DNA from: UBA3774 sp045600025
GTDB lineage: Bacteria > Bacillota > Clostridia > Lachnospirales > Lachnospiraceae
Assembly: GCA_045600025.1 (NCBI GenBank)
Contig: JAZRXC010000063.1
Coordinates: forward strand, 1-13,394
Length of the DNA: 13,394 nucleotides
Reading direction: 5' to 3'
Below, piece after piece: positions 1 through 6,730 of the stretch. A model generated the notes under the pieces. That model ran no database searches. It was not told the DNA's origin and saw only the letters and a list, made by a program, of their open reading frames with translations. A program made the translations under genes and the position numbers. Position 1 is the stretch's first letter. Every line of letters begins with the position of its first letter.

Positions 1-299
1 GGAATTCTCTGAATTTCATCAAAGAACAGATACATTCTCTTATCCGCACATCTTTCCTTTACATAGGCATATACTTTCTCTGACGTCATCCCCTTAAATG
101 CATTGGATTCGAAATTCATCTCGATAATCTGATCATCTTGGGCTTCACAACTTTTAAGATGCCTAATCATTAGTTTCAGAAGACTTGATTTGCCACAGCG
201 TCGTATTCCCGTTACCACCTTTACCGGCTCGGTATCCTTTAAGGCTATCAACTTATTTAAATATAGGTCTCTGCTCATTAATTCCGATTTTACATTCAT
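1..299 (-). CDS. ATP-binding protein, AAA_14/DUF4143-like (5' part only)
   Basis: The first 99 codons are visible and the gene runs off the window at base 1. A P-loop (Walker A) reads GIRRCGKSS at residues 31-39, and a Walker B-like stretch, YLFFDEIQ, lies at residues 90-97. This spacing and the opening layout (ELMSRDLYLNKLIALKD before the P-loop) fit the AAA_14 ATPases that usually carry a DUF4143 C-terminal domain; that domain is outside the window, so the family call is an inference. The ATG at 297-299 is chosen because AAGGGGG (complement of 308-314) sits 8 nt upstream; an in-frame Met at residue 8 has no such site. A promoter lies just upstream. These ATPases are widespread in Clostridia, often in accessory regions, and their cellular role is mostly unknown. 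The surrounding DNA is more AT-rich than the rest of the window. Confidence 0.75.
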   Translation of the reverse strand, partial: MNVKSELMSRDLYLNKLIALKDTEPVKVVTGIRRCGKSSLLKLMIRHLKSCEAQDDQIIEMNFESNAFKGMTSEKVYAYVKERCADKRMYLFFDEIQRI

Positions 300-324
300 A
301 AATAAGACCCCCTTGTCAGGAAAT

Positions 325-353
325 ATCATAGCATAAACTTTATTAAAAATCAA
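325..353 (-). promoter_or_regulatory. Promoter of the AAA-type ATPase gene
   Basis: On the minus strand TTGATT (complement of 348-353) is followed after 17 nt by TATGAT (complement of 325-330), preceded by TGC, which gives an extended -10. The predicted start of transcription, near 318, leaves a leader of about 18 nt that holds the AAGGGGG ribosome binding site. This is a sigma-A type promoter by pattern only. Confidence 0.6.
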
Positions 354-380
354 AGTTTTTGCTATTGATAACAGAAACTT

Positions 381-491
381 TTATATGAAGACACCTGTAA
401 ACCCGTTAAAATATATCGAAGTGAATATTATCCCGCTTAAATCTTTTCCGAGAAGTTCCTGAATACTCCTCTCTTTTGTCTTTTTGAACAT
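381..491 (-). CDS. Small ORF, 36 aa, unknown function
   Basis: An ATG at 489-491 opens a 36-codon frame ending in TAA at 381-383. The RBS AAGGAGGT (complement of 501-508) is near-perfect and lies 9 nt from the start. The frame has its own promoter with an inverted repeat upstream. The peptide begins MFKKTKERSIQELLGKDLSG and continues with a hydrophobic, aromatic tail (IIFTSIYFNGFTGVFI). It is basic at the N terminus and hydrophobic at the C terminus, so it could be a small membrane-associated peptide. It could equally be the remnant of a longer gene that lost its 3' end. I recognise no family. The strong translation signal is the main support; codon evidence is too short to judge. Confidence 0.45.
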   Translation of the reverse strand: MFKKTKERSIQELLGKDLSGIIFTSIYFNGFTGVFI

Positions 492-506
492 AATTAAAAG
501 ACCTCC

Positions 507-549
507 TTATAGTTGTTATTTGGAGCAAAACTCCATATAATAACTATAA
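507..549. repeat. Inverted repeat over the small-ORF promoter (operator or 5' hairpin)
   Basis: Two 17-bp arms (509-525 and 531-547) around a 5-bp spacer match at 15 of 17 positions; the outermost T/A pairs extend the dyad to 507-549. The core is TGGAG-CAAAA-CTCCA on the plus strand. The repeat overlaps the -10 box and covers the predicted transcription start on the minus strand, so it could be a repressor operator. In RNA, the core would form a hairpin at the very 5' end, about 20 nt before the RBS. The repeat is seen directly; its role is inferred. Confidence 0.6.
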
Positions 550-570
550 AAAGATCTATTAAAGAATCAA
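543..570 (-). promoter_or_regulatory. Promoter of the 36-aa ORF
   Basis: TTGATT (complement of 565-570) and TATAGT (complement of 543-548) are separated by 16 nt on the minus strand. The -10 lies inside one arm of the inverted repeat at 507-549, which suggests control at this site. Just upstream, 571-587 is an imperfect dyad (CACTA...TAGTG) that may be a second protein-binding site. Confidence 0.5.
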
Positions 571-627
571 CACTATATATTGTAGTGGCTCTCAAGCGAG
601 ATAATATTTATTCCTGTTAAACCTCGC

Positions 628-652
628 AAAAGTGCAGTAAATAAGCACTTTT
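628..652 (-). terminator. Weak terminator-like hairpin after rlmD
   Basis: The perfect 8-bp arms AAAAGTGC and GCACTTTT around a 9-nt loop lie 6 nt beyond the rlmD stop. Read on the minus strand, the second arm ends in four T and is followed by GCGAGG, not a long U tract. This makes it a weak intrinsic terminator at best. It is symmetric and could act in both directions. It is the only terminator-like hairpin I found next to an operon end. Confidence 0.45.
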
Positions 653-658
653 CGGCAC

Positions 659-2023
659 TTATTCCTTCACCCTTGACATCAATACTACCGTCTCCACATG
701 CCGCGTCTGGCCGAACATGTCTACGGGCTGGGCTTTTATGAAATGGTATCCGCCGTCTGTCAGTATCTTTACATCTCTGGCGAGGGTGGCGGGGTTACAG
801 GATACATATACAATCCTCTCCGGCGCCATTACAAGCATGGTTGATAGCAGCGACGCGTCGCACCCTTTGCGCGGCGGATCTACCACGATTACGTCGGCGC
901 GCTCTCCGGTTTTTTCGAATTGCTCCGGGAGCACCTCTTCGGCTTTGCCGCAGAAGAACTCTGTGTTTGTAATGCCGTTTCTTGCCGCATTGTCCCTGGC
1001 ATCTCTAATCGCCGCCGGCACAATCTCAACTCCGCAGACCTTACGCGCTTTTTGAGCAAGGAAAAGGGATATGGTGCCGATGCCGCAATAAAGATCCCAG
1101 ACCATCTCATCGCCACTAAGTCCGGCATAGGAAAGAGCCGTCTGATAAAGCTTCTCGGTCTGCTCGGGATTTACCTGATAAAAAGATTGCGGAGAAATGC
1201 GGAAAGAAATGCCGCCGATGGTATCTTCGATATACGGCGCACCGCTTATCGTACGCACCTCGTCGCCCATGATTACATTATCTCGGCGCTGATTAATGCA
1301 ATATGACAGTGACGCCAGGTTATCGCAACCGGAAAGCGCCTCGAGTAACTCCTTTTCGTACTTCATCTTTACAGAATTAATAACAAGGCAAATCATCACA
1401 TCCCCGTTAGCATGCGAATGGCGGATTAAGATGTGTCTCAAAAATCCCTTCCCACTCTCCTCATCATAAGGGGAAATGTAGCATTTGATCATCCAGCTGC
1501 GTACAGCATTTAAAATGCCGGCATCGGAAGGATCGCCCAGCAGGCAATCGCTGCACTCAACTATTCTATGCGAATGCTTGCTGAAAAAACCCATAAGGAT
1601 TCTCCCGGAAGCATCCATACTAACCGGATATTCCGCCTTGTTGCGATATCTGTAAGGCATGCTCATACCGATAGTCTGCAGAACCTCAGGATCTTTAAGT
1701 CCGCCTATTCTGGTAAGCGCATCAAATACCTGCTTGCGTTTATAGCGAAGCTGCGCTTCATATGACATCATCTGAAGGCTGCAGCCTCCGCAGCTTGCAA
1801 ATACGTCACAAGACGCATCCACCCTGTCAGGTGACGGGGAAATAATCTCAATTAATTTACCGTAACCATAAGAACGCTTATCCTTAAGTACAAGCGCTTT
1901 AACCTTATCTCCCGGCACTGCTCCTTGAATAAAGAGCGGGTATCCGGAAATCCGCCCGACGCCCGCTCCTTCAGAAGTAAGATTTGTAATATCTAATTCA
2001 AAAATATCATTTTTCTTAGGCAT
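659..2023 (-). CDS. rlmD: 23S rRNA (uracil-C5)-methyltransferase, RumA/RlmD family
   Basis: This cytoplasmic enzyme transfers a methyl group from SAM to C5 of a uracil in 23S rRNA. The 454-residue protein has the full family layout. A TRAM RNA-binding domain spans about residues 5-65. Iron-sulfur ligands are C72, C78, C81 and C160 (Cx5C, x2C, x78, C). The SAM site is DLYCGIGT (310-317), followed by DPPRKG (382-387), the catalytic cysteine C409 in VSCNP, and E444 in RHVET. The frame stays open upstream to 2116, but ATG 2021-2023 is chosen because it starts one base after the TGA of yhaM and matches the usual N terminus. No Shine-Dalgarno is visible, so translational coupling is likely. In some Gram-positives one enzyme (RlmCD) modifies two uracils; the exact target cannot be read from sequence. 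It is the last gene of the operon that starts at 4285. Confidence 0.9.
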   Translation of the reverse strand: MPKKNDIFELDITNLTSEGAGVGRISGYPLFIQGAVPGDKVKALVLKDKRSYGYGKLIEIISPSPDRVDASCDVFASCGGCSLQMMSYEAQLRYKRKQVFDALTRIGGLKDPEVLQTIGMSMPYRYRNKAEYPVSMDASGRILMGFFSKHSHRIVECSDCLLGDPSDAGILNAVRSWMIKCYISPYDEESGKGFLRHILIRHSHANGDVMICLVINSVKMKYEKELLEALSGCDNLASLSYCINQRRDNVIMGDEVRTISGAPYIEDTIGGISFRISPQSFYQVNPEQTEKLYQTALSYAGLSGDEMVWDLYCGIGTISLFLAQKARKVCGVEIVPAAIRDARDNAARNGITNTEFFCGKAEEVLPEQFEKTGERADVIVVDPPRKGCDASLLSTMLVMAPERIVYVSCNPATLARDVKILTDGGYHFIKAQPVDMFGQTRHVETVVLMSRVKE

Positions 2024-2024
2024 A

Positions 2025-2978
2025 TCAATATTTAGAAGTATCCGACGTGCGACGGACATTGCTCTCCCAAAGCTTCTGCCAGCCAAGCCAGGCATCACCG
2101 GGAAGAGATGAATCAAGAAGTTCGCTCATAGCTTCAAGCTTAGCATCGGTATTGTCAGCAAAATTAAGTGCAACCGCCTCGATCAAAGCAGGCTTCTTGG
2201 GAGAACCGTACTCGAGCTCACCATGATGCGACAAAATCAGATGTCCGACTTCAGAAGCAAGCTTCTCCGGGAAACCGGGAATCTGCGCGATGTGTTCCTC
2301 AACCATCTGATAGCCGAGAACAATATGACCAATAAGCTGCCCTGCATCGGTATAATCATTATTCGGAAAATCTGCGAGCTCTTTTAGCTTACCGATGTCA
2401 TGAAGCAGCGCACCTGTCAGAAGCAGATCTCTCTGAAGCATCTCGTAGCGCTGGCAGTAGAAATCGCACATCTCGGTAACACGCAGTGTATGCTGAAGCA
2501 GTCCGCCGACAAAATTATGATGAATGCTCTTGGCTGCGGAATGCTTACGAAAGGCTTTAACTATTGACGCATCGTCTACGAAGAAACTCTTAACAAGCTG
2601 TGACAAATACGGATTCTTAATGCTGTCAGCGAAACGAAGAAGCTTTTTAAACATATCCTCTTCATTGTAAGGCGATGAAGGAAGATAATCTGCCGGATCA
2701 AACTCGCCCTCGTGAGCAAGACGCACGCGGCGAATGTTCAGCTGAAGCGCCCCCTGATAGACAGTCACTTCACCCTCGACTGATATGTAATCCATTGCTT
2801 CAAAATGGTCAATACCACTGGACAAGTCCCAAATCTTGGCATCTATCGTGCCGGTCTTATCCTGAAGTGAAATGGAATAATAAGTCTTGCCGGTCTTGGT
2901 CTTGGCATTGACCTTATTTTTGCACAGATAGATTTCTCTGACCTGCTCGCCCTCTCTCAAACTGGTAATATAATTCAT
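2025..2978 (-). CDS. yhaM: 3'-5' exoribonuclease YhaM family protein
   Basis: YhaM-type enzymes trim RNA, and in vitro DNA, from the 3' end with a metal-dependent HD domain. In Gram-positives they clip short tails from transcripts. The 317-residue protein matches the family length (about 314). An OB-fold nucleic-acid-binding domain covers about residues 10-87 (YLCKNKVNAKTKTGKTYYSI to QLNIRRV). An HD domain spans about 150-285, with metal ligands H163 in LLQHT, H193-D194 in LLHDIGKL, H251-H252 in LSHHG and D275 in NFADNTD. ATAGGAG (complement of 2984-2990) lies 5 nt before the ATG, and the TAG stop of the upstream HtrA-like gene falls inside this site, so the two are tightly coupled. One base separates it from rlmD. 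Pairing an exoribonuclease with an rRNA methyltransferase makes this an RNA-metabolism operon. Confidence 0.92.
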   Translation of the reverse strand: MNYITSLREGEQVREIYLCKNKVNAKTKTGKTYYSISLQDKTGTIDAKIWDLSSGIDHFEAMDYISVEGEVTVYQGALQLNIRRVRLAHEGEFDPADYLPSSPYNEEDMFKKLLRFADSIKNPYLSQLVKSFFVDDASIVKAFRKHSAAKSIHHNFVGGLLQHTLRVTEMCDFYCQRYEMLQRDLLLTGALLHDIGKLKELADFPNNDYTDAGQLIGHIVLGYQMVEEHIAQIPGFPEKLASEVGHLILSHHGELEYGSPKKPALIEAVALNFADNTDAKLEAMSELLDSSLPGDAWLGWQKLWESNVRRTSDTSKY

Positions 2979-2986
2979 ATAAACTC

Positions 2987-4285
2987 CTATCTCTTCTGAA
3001 GCGTAACGGAAAGTATCATTGATTGATAACTTCCCTGCGCACTTCTGTATAGCTCTAAATTAATAACATCGCCGGGAACATGCTCACCGAGAATCCTGAT
3101 AAGTTCAGGGAATGTATTCACATCTGAACCGTTTATTTTTGTAATAACGTCGCCTGCCAATACGCCTGCGGCCTCCGCGGCACGTCCCGCAACAGGCTTA
3201 ATAACATATATACCTACGGGCATATTGTTCTCGTCTGCAACAGGTTTTGTAATAGCCTGACCTCTGATACCTAAAAGCGCCATCGGACGTGAATTGGACA
3301 GCTTTTCAATAGATAATCTCATATCTGCCAAACTTAATGCTGCCACCATTCCGCTCATACGGTTATTGATATATTTTGTTGTAATCCAACCAATCATACA
3401 GCCTTCATTATCAAGCAGCAATCCGTTGGAGTTATCATTACCGATTATATCTGTTTGGAATAATTTAACTATGCCGTCTGTCCCGTAAACAGTGCTTTCA
3501 ATATGAGACACAATACCATACGCTACAGCATCGCTCTTGCCCTGCGGCATACCGACCGCAATAACCGGGGTCCCTTTTGAGATAGCTCCGGGCGTGCCAA
3601 ATTCAATTATCGGAAGTTCTTTAGTCGCAGCTGACACATCAGAAGTACCTACCGAAACAACCGCTATGCCATAGACATCATCACGTTCTTTTAATGTAGC
3701 TGTAGCTTCGGTATGCGTGCTGAAATTAACATAAATAGAATCACCGGAGACTGCATCTGCTGATGTCAAAATAAAAATTTCGCCATCTGTCTTTGCAATG
3801 ATAACACCGGTGTATTTCGGCGCATTCTCAGAATCATCAAAAACTTCTTTATTAGGAGTTGCGGAAACTGTAACCAGTGACTTATCCGCACGCGCAACTG
3901 CCAGCTGTCTATCGGCATACATAATGTTTTCCTGACGCAGGTTCTCAAGCTCTTTTTCGAATCTTGCCGAAAGGCTCGCTTCGATTTCAGCAATTGCATC
4001 AGAATACTCCTCAGGCGGCAGCACGGGAGCCGAAGGCTCTTCCGTTTCAGTCTCGCCGGAAAATACTGTAATATCCGTACTTGTCTCCGGCTCCTTTTCA
4101 GGGCCGCTCCATACATTTTTGCTAATCAAAAGAGTCAGGCAGGCGACTACGCCAAAGGCAAGTCCGCATGCACTGCTGACCAGAATCTTTTTACGAAGCT
4201 TACTGCCTGTCTTCTTATCCGAAGCAACTGTCTCGCGAATAAATTGTTCGCGCGCTTCCTGCGCGGATTTATCATCATTTACCAT
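2987..4285 (-). CDS. Membrane-anchored HtrA/DegP-like protein with PDZ, catalytic triad degenerate
   Basis: The 432-residue protein has a short basic cytoplasmic N terminus, one membrane segment (about residues 34-55), and an acidic Glu/Thr/Pro-rich linker. A helical, possibly coiled-coil region follows (91-130), then a trypsin-like fold (about 131-325) and one PDZ domain (about 335-430, with GVLAGDVITKINGSDV). It has the HtrA layout with the active part outside the cell. The triad is not intact. The His position (normally TNxHV) reads TSADAV, with D177. The Asp position (normally SDLAV) reads YGIAV, with G206. The Ser region (normally NPGNSGGPL) reads NDNSNGLLL, keeping S286 only if one residue is deleted. 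I infer a non-proteolytic, PDZ-based binding or sensing protein. The ATG at 4283-4285 has no Shine-Dalgarno; the -10 box ends 6 nt upstream, so the mRNA is probably leaderless. It is the first gene of the operon with yhaM and rlmD. Confidence 0.85.
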   Translation of the reverse strand: MVNDDKSAQEAREQFIRETVASDKKTGSKLRKKILVSSACGLAFGVVACLTLLISKNVWSGPEKEPETSTDITVFSGETETEEPSAPVLPPEEYSDAIAEIEASLSARFEKELENLRQENIMYADRQLAVARADKSLVTVSATPNKEVFDDSENAPKYTGVIIAKTDGEIFILTSADAVSGDSIYVNFSTHTEATATLKERDDVYGIAVVSVGTSDVSAATKELPIIEFGTPGAISKGTPVIAVGMPQGKSDAVAYGIVSHIESTVYGTDGIVKLFQTDIIGNDNSNGLLLDNEGCMIGWITTKYINNRMSGMVAALSLADMRLSIEKLSNSRPMALLGIRGQAITKPVADENNMPVGIYVIKPVAGRAAEAAGVLAGDVITKINGSDVNTFPELIRILGEHVPGDVINLELYRSAQGSYQSMILSVTLQKR

Positions 4286-4291
4286 AATTCA

Positions 4292-4320
4292 ATTATAACT
4301 TTACACGCCTTCTTTGTGAA
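4292..4320 (-). promoter_or_regulatory. Sigma-A promoter of the HtrA-like operon, predicted leaderless
   Basis: On the minus strand TTCACA (complement of 4315-4320, 5 of 6 consensus) is followed after exactly 17 nt by a perfect TATAAT (complement of 4292-4297). Six bases (TGAATT) separate the -10 from the ATG of the HtrA-like gene, so the A of the ATG falls at the expected +1. No RBS exists downstream of the -10. Leaderless translation is inferred. Confidence 0.7.
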
Positions 4321-4351
4321 GATAAAAATGCTACAACGAAAACTCTTATTG

Positions 4352-4360
4352 TGTTATACT
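4352..4360 (+). promoter_or_regulatory. Extended -10 promoter of mutS2, predicted leaderless
   Basis: TGTTATACT is an extended -10 (TGn plus TATACT, 5 of 6). No good -35 is seen at 16-18 nt. Six T follow the -10, then the mutS2 ATG at 4367, which puts the expected +1 on the start codon. No Shine-Dalgarno precedes the ATG. This is the same geometry as the promoter on the opposite strand. Confidence 0.65.
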
Positions 4361-4366
4361 TTTTTT

Positions 4367-6721
4367 ATGAATACCAAGGCATATCATACACTGGAATATG
4401 ACAAGATAATTGACCGCCTGTCCGGTTATGCTTCAACAGATGACGGACGTAGTATGTGCAGACAGCTTCTGCCCATGCAGCGTCTTGATGACATACGCGC
4501 TGCCCTCGCAGAAACCTACGATGCGGAAGCACGTGTTATCACCTGCGGAAGCACTTCTTTCTCCGGTGTAAAAAATATAATTGCAGCAGTAAGAAGACTC
4601 GAGGTCGGAAGCTTTATGTCCGTAATAGAACTGCTCCAGGTGGCCTCTCTTCTTGATGCGGCGGCGCAGGCAAAAGCTTACGGCGAGCGAGGCAACAGGG
4701 AAAATCCCGACTGCCTCGACGGACTTTTTGACGCAATAGACCCGCTGCAATCTTTAAACAGAGAGATAAAACGCTGCATCATATCCGAAGAAGAAATTGC
4801 CGACGATGCAAGTCCCGGGCTCAAATCAGTCCGTCGTCAGATCAGACTTACCGAAGACAAACTCCACAACCAGTTAAATACTCTTCTTGTAAGCTGTCGC
4901 TCGTACCTGCAGGATTCCGTAGTTACCGAACGCGATGGCCGCTACTGCCTGCCCGTACGTGCCGAATATCGCGGCAATGTCCCCGGTCTCATTCATGATC
5001 AGTCCGGAAGTGGCTCAACATATTTCATAGAGCCGATGCCGATAGTTCAGCTAAATAATGAGCTGCGTGAGCTTGGTATTAAAGAGCAGAAAGAAATCGA
5101 AATCGTATTGTCCAATCTCAGCAATGAGGTAGCGCAATATTCGGAGGCACTGATTGTAAATTACAAAGTCCTCACAAGGCTGGACTTTATATTTGCCAAG
5201 GCAGAACTGTCGCGTTCGTATCTCGGCATATGTCCTAAATTCAATGAAGATGGTCGCATCGTTATTAAAAAAGGCCGCCACCCGCTGCTCGATAAAAAGA
5301 AAGTCGTTCCGATTGATGTAAACTTAGGCGATACATTTGACCTTCTCGTAATCACCGGTCCTAATACCGGCGGAAAAACCGTCACTCTGAAAACCATCGG
5401 ATTATTAACCCTTATGGGCGAGGCGGGACTCTGCATACCCGCTGCACTCGGATCAGAGCTTTCAACTTTCTCAAGTGTATTTGCCGATATAGGCGACGAA
5501 CAAAGCATCGAGCAGAGCTTAAGTACTTTTTCAGCGCACATGACAAATATTGTTAAAATTATGGCAGATGCCGACGACCGCTCTCTCGTTCTCTTTGACG
5601 AGCTTGGAGCCGGAACCGACCCGACTGAAGGTGCTGCTCTCGCTATGGCTATACTAAGTAAGCTTCACGAGCGAGGAATAAGGACCGCCGCCACCACACA
5701 CTACAGCGAGCTCAAAATATTTGCCCTTGAAACACCCGGCGTGGAAAATGCCTGCTGTGAATTTGATGTGGCAACTCTACGTCCGACATACAGACTTCTT
5801 ATCGGTGTCCCCGGTAAGAGCAATGCATTTGCCATATCCTCTAAGCTTGGACTTGGCGAAGATATAATTGAATCCGCAAAGAGCACCATCGGTCAGCAGG
5901 ATAAAGCTTTTGAGGATGTCATCTCCGATCTTGAGCGGCGCCGCATAAGTCTGGAAAATGCGGAAGCCGAGGCATCAAGACTCCGCGATGAAATTGCTAA
6001 TCTGCACACCGAACTGTCTGACAAACGCAAGAATATTGAAGAGCAGCGCGAAAAAGTTTTGCGCGAGGCTCGTGAAGAAGCACGCGAGATACTTCAAGGT
6101 GCAAAGGATTCCGCCGACAAGGCAATCAGAGCGCTTAACAAAGCCGGCGTCAGTGTGGATAAAGAAGCAGAACTCGCAAGAAGCGGACTTCGCACAGATA
6201 TAGATGCGCTCAATGATAAGCTTGCGCTGCGCGCCAGCCATAAGGGTGAGCTTACCGCTGCGCAGCTTCACATAGGCGACGGAATTCACGTCATTTCCCT
6301 GAAGCTTGACGGAACCGTAAGCACATTGCCTGACGACAAAGGAAACCTTTTCGTACAGCTTGGAATCATGAGAACACAGGTTAATATATCCGATCTGGAG
6401 CTCCTGCCCGAATATGAGACTACTGCACCGTCCAAGGCTACCGGCCGAGGCAATATCAGCGCCGGCAAGTCAATGACAATATCCGGGGAAATAAATCTCG
6501 TCGGACTTCACGTGGATGAGGCAGTTCCGCAACTTGAAAAATATCTTGATGATGCTTTCCTTGCGCATCTTTCAAAGGTCAGAATAATACACGGGCGAGG
6601 CACAGGCGCATTAAAGTCAGCCGTGCTTTCAATTCTACGTAAAAATAAACACATAGACAGTTATCGCACAGGCGAATACAATGAAGGCGGTTATGGCGTT
6701 ACTATCGCCACATTCAAATAG
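4367..6721 (+). CDS. mutS2: MutS2 family ATPase (RqcU-like, ribosome collision / recombination control)
   Basis: The 784-residue protein has the length and order of MutS2: an N-terminal clamp/lever region, ATPase, long coiled coil, KOW-like domain and C-terminal Smr domain. Walker A is ITGPNTGGKT (329-338), followed by the ST-rich motif with DIGDEQSIEQSLSTFSAHM, Walker B LVLFDELGAGTDP (D411, E412) and ATTHYSEL. The coiled coil lies between the ATPase and about residue 630. The Smr domain keeps HGRGTG (742-747), but its usual LDLRG motif reads INLVG (709-713). In Bacillus, MutS2 binds collided ribosomes and helps split them; other homologues suppress recombination. The changed Smr motif argues against strong nuclease activity. 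The frame is open upstream to 4244, but homologues begin as MNxKxxxxLEYxKI, which fits ATG 4367. No RBS is present. It is the first gene of an operon with the two-component system, whose RBS overlaps the mutS2 stop. Confidence 0.93.
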   Translation: MNTKAYHTLEYDKIIDRLSGYASTDDGRSMCRQLLPMQRLDDIRAALAETYDAEARVITCGSTSFSGVKNIIAAVRRLEVGSFMSVIELLQVASLLDAAAQAKAYGERGNRENPDCLDGLFDAIDPLQSLNREIKRCIISEEEIADDASPGLKSVRRQIRLTEDKLHNQLNTLLVSCRSYLQDSVVTERDGRYCLPVRAEYRGNVPGLIHDQSGSGSTYFIEPMPIVQLNNELRELGIKEQKEIEIVLSNLSNEVAQYSEALIVNYKVLTRLDFIFAKAELSRSYLGICPKFNEDGRIVIKKGRHPLLDKKKVVPIDVNLGDTFDLLVITGPNTGGKTVTLKTIGLLTLMGEAGLCIPAALGSELSTFSSVFADIGDEQSIEQSLSTFSAHMTNIVKIMADADDRSLVLFDELGAGTDPTEGAALAMAILSKLHERGIRTAATTHYSELKIFALETPGVENACCEFDVATLRPTYRLLIGVPGKSNAFAISSKLGLGEDIIESAKSTIGQQDKAFEDVISDLERRRISLENAEAEASRLRDEIANLHTELSDKRKNIEEQREKVLREAREEAREILQGAKDSADKAIRALNKAGVSVDKEAELARSGLRTDIDALNDKLALRASHKGELTAAQLHIGDGIHVISLKLDGTVSTLPDDKGNLFVQLGIMRTQVNISDLELLPEYETTAPSKATGRGNISAGKSMTISGEINLVGLHVDEAVPQLEKYLDDAFLAHLSKVRIIHGRGTGALKSAVLSILRKNKHIDSYRTGEYNEGGYGVTIATFK

Positions 6722-6730
6722 GAGACAGAC

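Noticed and set aside
353..381. AAAGTTT/AAACTTT hairpin after the 36-aa ORF as a terminator
   Set aside because: The stem is only A/T-rich with a 15-nt loop, and it overlaps the -35 of the ATPase promoter; too weak to list as a terminator.
571..587. CACTA...TAGTG dyad as a BlaI/CopY-type operator
   Set aside because: Only the outer five bases match as a palindrome and no such regulator is encoded nearby; mentioned only as a possible site.
659..2116. Longer rlmD frame with 31 extra N-terminal residues
   Set aside because: The extra part overlaps the yhaM 3' end in another frame and is not part of the family; ATG 2023 follows the yhaM stop by one base.
4244..4366. 41-residue N-terminal extension of mutS2, including an ATG at 4328
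   Set aside because: It crosses the divergent HtrA-like start and the mutS2 promoter. MutS2 proteins normally begin at the MNTKAYHTLEY position, and ATG 4328 lies upstream of the -10 box.
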